A DNA stretch of 64,000 nucleotides from the NCBI GenBank assembly GCA_050084985.1, contig JBITNC010000001.1:93744001-93808000 (forward strand), read 5' to 3'. This document shows positions 1 through 12,624 of the stretch, piece by piece (position 1 is the stretch's first letter; the number at the start of each line of letters is the position of its first letter). Origin of the DNA: Nageia nagi (Eukaryota > Pinophyta). The position numbers and the translations under genes are program-made. A model generated the notes under the pieces. The model was not told the origin of the DNA. It saw only the letters and a list, made by a program, of their open reading frames with translations, and made no database searches.

Positions 1-549
1 TCTGCACGTATTCTTCCACAACATGACTTGTTTGGGGAGCCACAAGGTGAGGACAGGGCAGACTGGAGCCCTTTTAGTTCGAAGAATCGAGTGGTGGTAA
101 GTCTGTCTTAATTGCCCCTAAGACCTCTATTGGATTGGACATAACTCTATTAGGTGGACAGGCATGTGTGTAGTGATACCACATGTCCGTATGTCCATTC
201 AGGGATTATCCTAATAACCTAGGAGGAAAACTGAAAACCTTAATCAAGATAATTAAAATGGTCGGTCCAAGATACGTCGGATCCTTGGAAAATAGTTAGT
301 ACTTCTCCTTGTGAGAGTATATTACTGACCAAGGTGAACTGGTTGAGGACTGGTAGTACCTAGGCTCCACCTTGTGGGCATCCAGGTGAAGGCCTAATTC
401 TATACAAGAAAACAACCCCAACTTTATTCCTCTATGGATCGTGGTTATAAGTTTGCACATGTGGGACATGTTTACTTATGTTTGATTTGTATAGATGGAA
501 ACTTGTAAAAAATTTGCATTCTTATTGCATATTTATTTTTGTACAGACA
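1..549 (+). other. 5' leader of element A with a candidate spliced intron
   Basis: Untranslated leader between the unseen 5' LTR/primer-binding site and gag. It is closely matched by element B at about 11290-11843 on the opposite strand. It contains a strong plant 5' splice site (GGTAAGT, GT at 97-98). The pyrimidine-rich tract just before gag ends in ACAG at 543-546, four bases before the ATG. B keeps the same 5' splice motif and ends its tract in GTAG before its ATG. This would give an intron of about 450 bp within the leader. Splicing is inferred from the signals only. Confidence 0.5.
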
Positions 550-1866
550 ATGGTTGAAACCTTCATACCCAAGCACATACTCGACGGTTCCAACTATGGC
601 ATATGGGAACCTTGTATGAGAGCTGAGTTACAGGCAAGGAAGTTGTGGCAGACAGTAAATGAAGATCTAGTTGCTCCTACAGATGAGAATGCCCTTGAAA
701 TTTACAACTCAAAGAATGAGTTAGCAACCTCAATGATCTATCGTGCAGTTTCAGATGACATCCTTCTCATGATTTTTTCCTCGACATCAGCAAAAGAAGC
801 TTGGGACAGACTAAAGAAAATTTACCTTGGGTCCAAATTTTCAAGAAGGTTCACCATTCTACAAAAGTTGTTACAGTATCATCAAGGAGAAGATGAAAGT
901 GCCTTAATCTACTTGAACAAAATCATTGACCTTAGGACACAACTGGTTGGCTGTGGGTGCAATTGGATCAATGATGAGTTCATGGTCTTCATTATTCTTC
1001 AAAGCCTCTCTACAAAGTTCAGTAACTTTGTCACAGTTATGGAGACTAGGCTCGATGATGAAGAAGATGTTATCTCCCTTGACAATCTTTCTAGACTCCT
1101 TCTGAAGCATGAGGAAACTTTGAACAAGAAAATGTTGAACATTTCTCCAAAGGATAATAGCATTGCTCTAGGAGCAACCAAAACTCCTTTCAAGAAGACA
1201 TTCAAACATTATAAATTCAAAGACAACAAATCCTCATCTACCATCAGAAAGCACAACAACTTCAAGCAAAGGAATGACAAAGCTGGATCAAGCAAACCAA
1301 CACTGCAGGAAAAGTTTGATGGGAATTGTAACTTTTGTGGCATCTTTGGGCACAAAGAGTATGATTGTTGTAAAAAGAAATTTGCTCAAAAAGGAAAGGG
1401 AAATGCAAATGTGAGAAATTTCAATAATAAAAAGAAGAACAAGCATGCTGCTTCTGTTGCCTACTACTCAATGACTCAAACTATTTCCAATGAATGGATT
1501 ATTGATTCAGGATGCACTAATCACATGTGTTATGAAAAGGATAAGTTTGAAAATTTTCATAAGTACAACAAGGATATAGTTGTGAGAGGTGATAATACAG
1601 TCCTTGATGTTCAAGGAATAGGGAATGTGAAGATTCATGGAAAGGCGCTTGATAATGTCTTTTATGTGCCTAAGCTAAGGATGAATCTTATCTCTGTAAT
1701 TCAGATTACAAAGACAGGATGCTCATTTGAGTTTACCTCACACTCCTGGTGTGTTAAGAAAGGACTTGCCACTTTGATGAAAGGATCAGTAAAGAATGAC
1801 CTTTATATTATGGATCAAGTACCTTCAAAGATTTGTCTTGCTACAAATGTGTGTTCAAAAGGTAAT
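550..1866 (+). pseudogene. Element A gag-protease-pre-integrase, N-terminal half of polyprotein
   Basis: This is the N-terminal half of the copia polyprotein. I take the start at 550 (MVETFIPKHILDG), because B begins the same way, rather than the upstream in-frame ATG at 478, which lies inside the candidate intron. Domains in order: copia gag (UBN2-like, about residues 5-200) with the LKKIYLG and LSRLLLKHEETL blocks; a basic linker; a CCHC zinc knuckle C-X2-C-X4-H-X4-C at 1327-1368; and a retropepsin active site with D-S-G at 1504-1512 in WIIDSGCTNHMC. The pre-integrase domain begins after that. The reading frame is open to 1866, where element G interrupts it after a GTAAT target site. Gag would package the RNA, and the protease would cut the polyprotein. 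Confidence 0.92.
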
Positions 1867-3659
1867 TGTTGATTAGGATTGCGTAATATATGCACCGCGA
1901 ACAATCTTAACCAAAGTAAATCAAGAACAGACTATGATGACAGTCTGATTTCTGGAGAAGGTCGGTTCCTTATACATTGGGTGTAGGAGAAGTAACAGGA
2001 AAGAAGATAAAAGAGTAGAGTGCGAGGAATTTAAGCAAAAGGCTTAGGGTAATAGGAAAGAAAATAAAAAAGGAGTAGAGTGCAAGGAATTTAAGCAAAA
2101 AGGCTTAGGGTAACAAGAGAGAAAGCAAAGGTGGATCACTAGTTCAGCGTGGGCTTTCACAGTGTGTGAAACCTTGGTCTGAATCTAGTGTAGTAGCTAC
2201 GGTACAAGCTCTCACTCTCAAATAGTTTCCCAGCTTTACTCTACCATGTAGCAGACACAGTTATACTAGCAGTTCGTGATTACCATTCAGGAAACAAGCC
2301 AAGCTGCCACGATGTAACCAAATTAAGAATGATAATTATGAGTGCTAGACAAGAAAGGTCAACATGGTATCATATTACTGATAAAAACTACAGGTCTTCG
2401 AGAATAAATGTAAAGAGCAATACTAGGGCTTTTGACCCTTCTTTCACTTTATTTTCATATACTTATACTGAAGCAACAACAGTTACAAGAATTGCAGAGT
2501 AGAAACATTTACAAAATAGCTTCAAGATTCTAGCCTTCTTTTAACTGATACTACCTACATACGCCACTTGGCAGAATATTACAAAACTGGGCAGATTGTA
2601 GATGGTACGGCTTCTTGATGACTGTGATCTGACTTCTCGCTATCCTCATCTCTTCTAGGATATTCTATTTATTAGCTCCGACTATTTGATCTCTCTTTGC
2701 TATTCTCATCTCTACATTCTGGAATGCTTTACTCACTGGCTCCGGCTATCTGATCACTTCTTGCTGACCTCATCACTTTCGGGACCCAGTTTCATTCAAA
2801 AATGTGAACATTATTCTCCTCGTGATGTCATCTTCATACTTTCGGAAATGTTTTACTCACTTTCTCTGGAACCTGAGCTTTTCCACAACTGAGCTTTTAT
2901 CATTTCATTTCGGAACGCTTTATCTACTGACTCTGGCCTTTTTAATCACCCTTACTGATCTCATCATCTCTGGAACTCGATCTTTACCCAAATGCGACTA
3001 TCTTATCCTCTATGATGTCATCATCTTATTCCAGAATGCTTTACTTTCGAAACACTTAATTTTCGGGCTTCAGCTTCTTCGATTATCTCTTATTGACCTC
3101 ATCACTTTCGGGACCCGATTTCATTCAAAAATGTGAACATTATCCTCCCCGTGATGTCATCTTCATACTTCCGGAATGTTTTACTCACTTTCTCCAGAAC
3201 CTGCGCTTTTTCACAACTGAGCTTTAGCCCTTCTTCTGTGACGTCGTCATTTCATTCCGGAATGCTTTACTTACTGACTCTGACTTATTAATTCCCCTTG
3301 CTGACATCATCACTTCTGAAACCCAATTTCATTCAAAATTGTGAACATCGTCCTCCCCGTGACATTATCTTCATACTTCTGAAATTTTTTACTCACCGGC
3401 TCTGGCTATTTGATCACTCCTCACTGACCTCATCACTTCCGGGATCCGGTTTTGGGTTAAGGCCCGAAATCGCTGATGTCATATCTTTCAGAACCTGGGT
3501 TACTCAACATTAACTTCGAGGGGCTTTTCTTCTTTCATAATGGTAATCATTTTCAGAAATGGTTCTTAAACCCATTGTGATTATGCTTAGCTTAAGTCAC
3601 TTCCGGAAGTGATCATACTTTCAAAAAACCTTGGAGTAGTGATTATGTATTAATATACA
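1867..3659 (-). repeat. 3' LTR of element G
   Basis: On the + strand it begins TGTTGATTAGG and ends AATATACA, matching 21413-23205 end to end at identical length. About 2640-3540 consists of degenerate repeats containing TGANNTCATC and TTCCGGAA-like palindromes. In element orientation this lies in the U3 half. Several short + strand open frames here are only translations of the repeats. Confidence 0.95.
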
Positions 3660-3662
3660 TTT

Positions 3663-3680
3663 TGGCGACATCTGTGGGAA
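3663..3680 (+). other. Primer-binding-site-like motif beside the 3' LTR of G
   Basis: TGGCGACATCTGTGGGAA reads on the + strand just inside the LTR. This is the element's 3' side, where a purine tract is expected on the - strand, yet no clean polypurine tract is visible. It resembles the element's real primer site TGGCACGCTCAGTGGGAC at the other end, so the two internal borders are inverted relatives. Confidence 0.5.
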
Positions 3681-3748
3681 AATTTCACCAATTTACCAAG
3701 AAATTTTAGAACCCAGAATCTTATTTGAATGAATCAAAGAATCAGACT

Positions 3749-6013
3749 TCAATTCTGCATACTCAAGAGTTGCTGAACCTTACTCCAATTTGCGGGGATC
3801 CCGAAAAAATCCTTTAGCCTTGCATGGGCTAAAGCTGTAGTGTTCAAAATTTCATAAGACACATGAGCATATTTTCTCAATAATTGCTGAATGTGAAAGC
3901 TGCCATCTACCAAAGAATCAAAGAATTTTATCAAATTAGTTTCATGAAATGAAACCAGGAGCATATCAATGTCATTAGTGCTTTTAATCCTGCTCTGTAG
4001 ACCACTCAAAAAATCAGCTTCAGGGATAAGCGAGCCGTCGCTTCTCCATAACTCTGGGACTTCAGATGCATTTAATCCCTGAATCTTTGACTTCATGCTT
4101 TCCATTTCTTGTCTCTGACGTGGGATATTACTCTTGATCTCCTGACACACCCATTTCCCCCTCATTGGGTAGTCAATTGCTATCATGAGCTCCACTCGAT
4201 CACCGACATTATAAGCCCGTAGCTTTTCATTCGAGAGGCTATTTAGCATCTTATTTGCTTGCTTGGCCTATTCTGAGATGGGATTCAAAATATTCTCACA
4301 TCTGGTGACCTCAACCTTGAGTCTTTTGAGCTCTGATAAACATGATTCTACATGGTCTCTCAGATGAATCAACTCTTTGATTTCCTTCACCCTCAGCTCC
4401 CAAAATCGTTTCTTTATATTTAACAAAAAGGATTTGTCTACCTTATTTACATTCATACTTGATTGGAGTTGCGCTATGTTGGCATTCAAACCGCCAATCT
4501 TCGCTACTCTGGCCTCTATCTCAGCATCTCTCTGAGATATGATGGCATCTTTCTAGCTCAAAGTGTCTGTTGTAGGGGCTACCGCTAAACTAGCCTTCAA
4601 AATTGATATATTATTCTCAGCAGCTTTCAATTTTAATTTTTGAGTGTCTAACTGCTGCTTCATAGCTTCATGGGCCTTTTGCAGCTTATTGTACTTGACC
4701 TCCAATTTTGTTAGCTCTGATATATTGAGGTCTACTGCAGTTTGCAAGAGCTCATTTTTGTCACTCTGGGATATGCTTCGTGTGTCAATTTTTACCTGAG
4801 TGTTCATGGAGGAGAGATCACTTTGCCCTTCTTGGGGTTCTTGGGTAATAGCCATCTCAAGCACCTTATGCTTTGGATCCATTGAAGTTCGAAGCCTTAC
4901 CGGATTATCTGGAACTGGGAGCTTCTTGACCTGCTTCTGCATCCATGCATCTTATCCCTGTTTCATCTGTTGGTACTGCTGCATGATGTCGTCCATAGAT
5001 ACTTGTTACCTGGATATCATAATGAATGGAGATCCGATGCTCAACTCTTGAGAGGAGGAGGCCATGATCTACTGTGCTGGTGTCACAAGGCTAGCTTGAT
5101 TGGGCCCGGGGACACTACTGTCGGATGGATAAATGGCAGGAAGAGCTGGAATGAAGGGAGGAGAAGATGATGGAGGCAGAGATGGCGAAGGTGATGACGG
5201 TATTGTGGTGACACTAGTGATGGGGGGAACTTGTGAGCTGGATGTGAGGGGAAAGGAGCTTTGCCATTGAATAGGCAGTGGTGGTGTTATGAGAGATTGG
5301 GTGGGTGAAGCTGGAATGATTGCTGGAATTTATGGAAGTGAACTTGGAATGGAAATGGACGTGGTAGGAATAGATAGAGCAGGAGTAAGAGAAACAGGGG
5401 AAGAGAGAGTAGAGAGCGTACCTGATGGAGTAGGGCTCCTTCTTCTTCTCTTTGGCGGTGGTGGGAGCAGTGCCATCTCCTTTTGGACTTTCCTTTTAAC
5501 AGTATACACCTTCCCAAGCCTCCTAGCTGCTATTTCCGTGGAAACCTCCCTGGCTCCTCCCTCGGGTCGCTCCTCTTGAGCTGATGCTTGGGACATTGCA
5601 GGTCCCTACTCTCCCTCCTCATCACTATCATCTGAACCTTCGCTTGTAGGGATGTCTGTAGAATGTTTTATTCTCCACATCTCCTCAAATTTCTCATCTA
5701 AATCAAAATCGAGAGGGGTATTCCAATTTTTGGACTCAATCCGGTACTGAGTGAAGGCGGTTATTTTTTCTTCACTCCATCTCTGATCTCTTAAGGTTTT
5801 CAAAGACTTTTTGGAGATGGAGTCTGTTCTTGGGTCAAAATTTGTCCTTTTGCTGTAAAAACTCAACCACGACGGTAATAAATCTTTAGTAATCAAGGCA
5901 GTGGGCATTACCTTGTCTTCATGTTCCAGGTTTCATCATTTAAACAGCTTCGACTTGGATTCAGCTCTGAAACTCGGGGGGTTGGGCTGGCCCCTCAACC
6001 TCTTGCCAAAGAT
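3749..6013 (-). pseudogene. Element G third ORF, C-terminal part (Ser/Pro-rich linker and coiled coil)
   Basis: This continues the ORF that starts at 14923 after the interruption by B. Broken pieces read in order: a segment rich in K, R and W ending in an acidic run SDDSDEEGE (5908-5606); a segment with the basic, NLS-like PPPPKRRRRS (5596-5330); and a Ser/Pro/Thr-rich low-complexity stretch (about 5330-5070). Long helical coiled-coil segments follow (4942-4553, 4489-4268), then a final segment ending LSMQN (4249-3749). Stops and at least one frame change separate the pieces. I see no transmembrane segment, signal peptide or fusion peptide, so an envelope role is not supported. The product is unknown. 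Confidence 0.7.
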
Positions 6014-6018
6014 ATCCT

Positions 6019-6543
6019 TGAAGGATTTGAACTAGATCTAAACAAATCCTCTAGGACCTTAGACTAGGAAACTCAAGTGTTCATAAGATAATACAATCAC
6101 TCAAGATAACACATCTATAATTCTAAGAACATCATTCACACAATATGACACCAATATAATGTGGTTCCTCCATCTTTGGGAGTACATCCACAACTAGTTC
6201 TCTTATTCTCTTGATATGTCTCTCTTACAACTATTCTCTAGCTCTCTCCTACATAACCAAGTAGAGTAATCTTACTCCTAGACTTAGATATGATACAAGA
6301 GGAGAGGCCCTCTATTTATAGCTTTAGAGCAGCTCCCTAACCTTCCTTTAACCCAAGGGTAAGGTTAGGGTTACATTAAATGTATCACCAAACTTCAACC
6401 TACCAACTAACCACTTTGGTAAAGTCAAAGTCTACATATTAAAGAATTCTATTAATCTCTTAAGGTATCTACATACCTTTAAGTGATTAATTGAATTTAC
6501 AAGGAGTTTAGATATTCACAATATTTCATTACAAATTCTAACA
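6019..6543 (-). repeat. 3' LTR of element B
   Basis: 525 bp. On the - strand it starts TGTTAGAATTTG at 6543 and ends CCTTCA at 6019. The TATA box TATAAATA is at 6313-6320, followed by GAGGGCCTCTCC. It matches 13313-13693 for the first ~380 bp and element A's 3' LTR throughout. Confidence 0.93.
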
Positions 6544-6553
6544 CTCCCCCTTA
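6544..6553 (-). other. Polypurine tract of element B
   Basis: TTAAGGGGGAG-type tract on the - strand, directly before the 3' LTR start at 6543. It is the same as in element A. Confidence 0.85.
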
Positions 6554-6691
6554 ATGCAATATTGGGATAGAGCGTAGAAGAGAGAAGAGAGAGAGTAAGA
6601 GAGAGTTCTCCTCCATAGAGATACAAGTGGAGATGAGAACTTTTACATATTTGAGAATCTTTTTGAGAACTAGTATGAGACTCACTACATT

Positions 6692-6741
6692 ACCATTTGA
6701 CAAAAAATGGTTTACAATACAATCATTAACCACAACTGGTT
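6692..6741 (-). other. Twin-hairpin motif in the 3' UTR of element B
   Basis: The same two inverted repeats as in A: AACCA/TGGTT (6741-6728) and ACCATTT/AAATGGT (6711-6692) around TAATGATTGTATTGT. It sits about 150 bp before the polypurine tract. Confidence 0.7.
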
Positions 6742-7020
6742 TCACTGTACATAGTAGTCGATCAACTTTAAGCTGACATGTGAGTCTCCATGAGCTTGCT
6801 TTCACAAGGTGAGTAACCTGCATTTCTGAAGAAGATCCTGCATGCTACAAGCAACTCATGAACAAAATCAGTTAGATGCATCATATATTCAAATAAGAGA
6901 ATTAAATAATGCCATCTTATAAATAACTGATCAATGGTGCACTATAAGCCATCACAGAGATGCCAAGCCATCACTCATAGTCACCTGTTGTATATAGACA
7001 TGTGTTGATTTTAAAATAGA

Positions 7021-7311
7021 GCATAAAAATTGTACAACAAGTTTCTCACGCAGAGCAAACTCACCACGGAGGTATAGAATGTACAACAAGTTCGTCATGC
7101 AGAGTGAACTTACCACGGAGGTATATTAATTATATGCTCAAAATTTGTTCAATAAGTTTCTCACGCAGAGCAAACTCACCACGGAGGTATAAAATGTACA
7201 ACAAGTTTGTCACGCAGAACAAACTTACCACTGAGGTATAAAATAATCAACACTCTATAACAACAATTATACAACAAGTTTGTCACGCAGAGCAAACTTA
7301 CCACGGAGGTC
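7021..7311 (-). repeat. Five-unit tandem hairpin array in the 3' UTR of element B
   Basis: Five units of the TACCTCCGTGGT plus stem-loop type seen in A. Their arms are AAGTTTG/CAAACTT (two units), GAGTTT/AAACTT (two units, G-U pair at the base) and AAGTTC/GAACTT (one unit). B has half as many units as A, so copy number varies within the family. Confidence 0.9.
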
Positions 7312-7369
7312 TAGAATGTACAATCAAAAAAGGCCTCTTAGAGGTGAAGTTGTCATCACTAACAAAAGT

Positions 7370-10300
7370 TTAAATTTCACTCCCCCTTGAGGGCAACTTC
7401 ACCAACCCGAGAGAATCCCTAAGCTTGCAGAACGAAGCTTCAGGAAGGGGCTTGGTGAACAAATCAGCGGAGTTTTCAATAGATGGACAATACTGCAAGT
7501 GTATGATGTCATCTAGAACCTTCTCCCTGATAAAATGAGCTTGGATTTCTACATGTTTGGTGCGCTGATGGAACACAGGATTCTTAGCCAAAGAGATAGC
7601 CGATTGATTATCTGACGAAATAAGAGATGGGCCATTTTGCGTATACCCAATTTCGTTCAGAAGATGTCTTAGCCAAATAGCTTCTTGGGCGGCAACAGAA
7701 ATGGCTCGATATTCAGCTTCAGTGGTAGAAAGAGTCACAGTAGGTTGCTTCTTGGAAGCCCAAGAGATAGCACCTGAACCAATGCTAAACACATATGCAG
7801 AGGTTGATTTTCTATCATCTCTATCTCCCTCATAATCAGAATCTGAGAACCTTGAGAGAACAATTGAGGGCACTTTGGAATACTTAAGAGCAAGATCCTT
7901 TGTCCCTGCGACATACCTCAAGATTTGCTTAATAGCATTGAGGTGTTCAACATATGGTTTTTGCATGAATCGTGCCATCAGATTCACTGCAAAGGCAATA
8001 TCAGGACGAGAGATAGTCAGATACAGAAGACTACCAATCAATTATCTATAAGTTGTAGCATCAGCCAACTGAGAATCTAAGCTCAGTGATACAATGATTC
8101 CAGGAGAAACAGGTATTGTAGCATATTTACACTCCTCCATTCCAAACTTTTGCAAGATGTCTGATATATACTTAGATTGACTAAGATAAGTACAATCTTT
8201 GTGTTGGTATACTTGCATCCCAAGATAGTAATGCAATAGACCTAGATCAGTCATTTCAAATGTTGCCTTGAGTTTGGAGATGCACTCTTGGATGATTTCA
8301 ATATTATTGCCTGTTATGAGAAGATCATACACATAAAGGAGAATTATGACCACGTCTTGTCCTTGATTGAGTACATATAGATCTGAATCTGAGAAGCACT
8401 TGGAAAAACCAATATCTGCAAAGAATCTTGAAATTTTCTTGTACCATGCTCTAGGTGCTTGCTTAAGTCCATACAAAGACTTCTTTAGCTTACACACAAG
8501 AGACTCTTCCTTTTGGAATAAATCCTTCTGGTTGATTCATGGAGATTTCAACATCCAAGTCCCCATTGAGAAATGCACTTTTGACATCAAGTTGAAAAGC
8601 TTTCCATCCTTGAGCTGCAGAAAGAGCAAGAATTATTCTAACAGTAGGCATCTTGGCCACAGGAGCAAAGGTTTCCTCATAATCAATACCATATTTTTGA
8701 GTGAATCCTTTGGCCACTAATCTTGCCTTGTATTTTTCAATTTTTCCATCAGAATTGTACTTGACCTTGTATATCCATTTATTGCCAATCACATTTTTCT
8801 CATTGGGATAAGGAACTAAATCCCAAGTTTCATTTTTCATGAGCGCCTCATACTCAACTTTCATAGCTTCCATCCAACACTCTTGCTTGGAAGCTTCTTT
8901 GAAGGTTGATGGCTCATGCATATTATCAATTTTGGCAAATAAGGATTTATTCAAGGTCATACTTCTTGTAATTCTCTGTGCTAGAGAATTTTGCTCTTGT
9001 GGTGACTTCTCTACATGATCATCCAACCAGTTAGGTGCAGGCGAAGAATCATTTGTGTCAGACACTTCAGCATGAGAAGTCGTATCCTCAGAAAGTTCAT
9101 TGAACTTAACATCCCTAGAAATAAAGACTATTTTATGGGATGAAGAGTAGAGCCTGTAACCTCTATGCTGATTATCATACCCCACAAAGATGCATTTTTC
9201 TGATCGTTTATCTAGCTTCTTTCTTTTCTCTGAGGTAATGAAGGCAAATGCATCACAACCGAAGACCCTGAAGTGTGAGAGGTTAGGTTTCTTTCCTGTC
9301 CATGCTTCATATGGAGTTTTACCTTCAACTGCCTTAGTAGGACACCTATTTAGGGTGTGAATAGCAAAGTGAACAGCTTCACCCCATAAGAAACTAGGAA
9401 GGTTACCCAACATGCATCTTGCCATTTCCATAATGGTGCGATTCTTCCTTTCAGCAACTCCATTTTGCTAAGGGGTGTAAGGGATTGTGAATTGTCGCTT
9501 AATCCCATGTTTAACACAATAGTCGTTAAACTCATTGCTATTATATTCACCCCCATTGTCAGATCTCAGCATCTTGATCTTAAAATCAGTTTGATTTTCA
9601 ACAAGTGCCTTGAAGTCTTGAAACCTGTCAAAAGTTTGATCCTTGTGCTCAAGTAGATAACCAAATGTCATCCTACTGAAGTCATCAATGAAGGTCAGAA
9701 CATAAGAAGCTCCACCTAGTGACTTAGTCTGAAAAGGACCCATCAAATCTGAATGCACAAGCTGAAGAGGACAAGTAGCCCGAGTTGCCTTATCTTTTTC
9801 AAACTTTTGTGTATGCATCTTTCCTAGAATGCACCTTTCACAAAGACCAATTGTGGTGAAATATTAGGTAAACCTTCCACAAGTGCTTGAGTTTTCATAT
9901 CTTGAATACTCTTGTGGTTAAGTTGCCCTAATCGTTGATGCCAAAGATTACCTTTTGAACAAACATTTGCAGCAAGACAAATCTTTGAAGGTACTTGATC
10001 CACAATATAAAGGTCATCCTTTACTGATCCTTTCATCAAGGTGGCAAGTCCTTTCTTAACACACCAAGAGTGTGAGGTAAACTCAAATGAGCATCCTTTC
10101 CTTGTAATCTGAATCACGGAGATGAGATTCATCCTTAGTTTAGGCACATGAAAGACATTATCAAGAGTCTTTCCATGAATCTTCACATTCCCTGTTCCGT
10201 GAACATCAAGGACTGTATTATCACCTATCACAACTGCATCCTTTTTGTACTTATGAAAATTTTCAAACTTATCCTTTTCATAACACATGTGATTAGTGCA

Positions 10301-11289
10301 TCCTGAATCAACAATCCAATCATTTGAAATAGTTTGAGTCATTGAGTAGTAGGCAACATTAGCAGTATGCTTGTTCTTCTTTCTATTATTGAAAGTTCTC
10401 ACATTTGCATTTCCCTTTCCTTTTTGAGCAAATTTCTTTTTGCGACAATCATACTCTTTGTGCCCAAAGATACCACAAAAGTTACAATTCCCATCAAACT
10501 TTTCCTGAAGTGTTGGATTGCTTGATCCTGCTTTATCATTCCTGTGCCTGTAGTTGCCATGATTGTTGTTGTTGCTCTTTTTGTCATACTTCCTGAAGGT
10601 AGATGAGGACTTGTTATCTTTGAATTTTTAATGTTTGAACTTTTTCTTGAAAGGAGTTTTGGTTGCTCCTAGAGCAATGCTATTGTCCTTTGGAGAAAGG
10701 TTCAACATTTTCTTGTTCAAAGTTTCCTCATCTTTAGAAGAAGTCTAGAAAGGTTATCAAGTGAGATGACATCTTCTTCATCATCGAGCCTTATTTCCAT
10801 AACTGTGACAAAGTTGCTGAACTTTGTAGTAAGGCTTTGTAGAATGATGAAGACCATGAACTCATCATTGATCCAGTTGCACCCACAACCAACCAGTTGT
10901 GTCCTGAGGTCAATGATTTTGTTTAAGTAGATGGAGGCACTTTCATCTTCACTTTGTCGATACTGCAACAACTTTTGTAGAATGGTAAACCTCCTTGAAA
11001 ATTTGGATCCAAGGTAAATTTTCTTTAACCTATCCCAAGCTTCCTTTGCTGAAGTTGATGAAGAAATCATGAGAAGGACATCATCTGAAACTGCATGGTA
11101 AATCATGGAAGTTGCTAACTCATTCTTTGAGTTGTATACTTCAAGAGCCTTCTCATCGGTAGGAGCAACCACATCTTCACTAACTGTCTGCCACAGCTTC
11201 CTTGCTTATAACTCGGCTTTCATACGAGGTTCCCATATTCCAAAGTTGGAACCATCGAGTATGTGCTTGGGAACGAAGGTTTCAACCAT
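7370..11289 (-). pseudogene. Element B gag-pol polyprotein, disrupted
   Basis: Whole copia polyprotein from MVETF... (ATG at 11289-11287) to GSEI and TAA (7372-7370). Order: gag (11172-10717 open), CCHC region, protease WIVDSGCTNHMC, pre-integrase LWHQRLGQLNHKS (intact where A is cut), integrase (LVHSDLMGP, RSDNGGEYN, NGVAERKN), RT and RNase H. Breaks: frame changes near 10735, 10620-10400, 9820 and 8495, and stops at the PYTP/QNG junction (about 9469) and at about 8042. The RT box reads YVYD instead of YVDD (mutant codon at 8327-8329), which removes a catalytic Asp. It could not supply active RT even if the frames were intact. Confidence 0.93.
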
Positions 11290-11843
11290 TGCTACAAAAA
11301 CAAATAAATATGCAATAAGAATGTAAACTTTTACAATTTTTCCATCTATACATATAAAACATCTAATAAGCAAACATGTCCCACATGTGTAAACTCATTA
11401 ACCACGATCCATAGAAGGATAAAGTTGGGGTTGTTTTCTTGTATAGAATTAGGCCTTCACCTGGATGCCCGCAAGGTGGAGCCCAGGTACTACCAGTCCT
11501 CAACCAGTTCACCTTGGTCAGTGATATACTCTCACAAGGAGAAGTACCTACTATTTTCCAAGGATCCGACGTATCTTGGACCGGCCATTTTAATTATCTT
11601 AATTAAGGTTTTCAGTTTTCCTCCTAGGTTATCAGGATAATCCCTGAATGGACGTGCGGACATGTGGTATCACTACACACATGCCTGTCCACCTAATAGA
11701 GTTATGTCCAATCCAACAGAGGTCTTAGGGGCAATTAAGACGGACTTACCACCACTCGGTTCTTCGGACTAAAAGGGCTCCAGTCTGCCCTGTCCTCACC
11801 TCATGGCTCCCCAAACAAGTCATGTTGTGGAAAATACGTGCGG
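11290..11843 (-). other. Leader of element B
   Basis: Matches bases 1-549 of element A closely, including the GGTAAGT 5' splice motif and a pyrimidine-rich tract ending in GTAG before the gag ATG. Comparison stops at 11843, because A's leader leaves the window there. Confidence 0.8.
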
Positions 11844-12624
11844 ATGTATTCATTTTAGGGGTTACTTTTCAAATTTTTGCGTATTGCAAGTATAAGCAAA
11901 TGTGCAAAAAATATAAAGTAAAGTGAAAATACTCCATCCACACGAACTTGAAACCTTAAGAGGCCAAAAATTGAGTCCAATGGGTTTTGTACTAACCCCT
12001 AAAGGACTTTTACATTGTTCATATTTTTCTCAATTTATTCAAGCACTTAATGAATTAAACAAAGAACTAAGTCCTACTTAGTATTTAATTCATAACATGC
12101 ATTGTTTTATGACTTAAAAATTTAAGTAAGCATGCATCATGCATTAAAAATTTAAGTCCTAAGCATATTTTATTCTTCAAACAAGATACATGCATCATAA
12201 GTCTAGCATGCAACATCTAGATAAAATTTAAGTAAAAATTATACCAATTCCCCCCATTTTACTTAAAGTTTTATCCCTTTTTACTATGCTTAGAGAGTGC
12301 ATATGCACCTAAATTAAACATGCAATGTTGAGGAGAATATTAGAAATAGTCTAAGTACTCCTAAGTGCATTTAATGGGAGCAATTGACTTGTAAGCAAGT
12401 AAGTAAAAAGGCCTAAGAAGAATAAGTGTGCAAGTTGTAATAGGAGACCCATACCCCAATTTTTAATGCTTCTCCTATTTTAAGCACTAAAAAAATACTC
12501 CTAAGTCAATAAAAATTAAATGCTTGGTAGTTTTAAAATATGACTCCCCCTCTTCTTGTTTTTTTAAAAAAATCAAAGTAAATATGTAGTGGGTAAAAAA
12601 TTAAGGCTCAACAACTAAAGTTGA
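11844..12624. other. AT-rich segment of unknown origin inside element B
   Basis: About 780 bp without a gene, between the leader of B and the GC-rich block. No primer-binding site of the TGGTATCAGAGC type is visible here, though one is expected after the 5' LTR. It may be long leader or foreign DNA. Confidence 0.5.

Noticed and set aside
478-549. Start of element A gag at the upstream ATG (478)
   Set aside because: Element B starts at the equivalent of 550. The extra residues encode a T-rich stretch that looks like an intron 3' end.
2686-3513. Series of + strand open frames of 68-110 codons
   Set aside because: They lie in the repeat-rich U3 of element G's LTR and recur in the other LTR (22232-23060). 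They are translations of a regulatory repeat.
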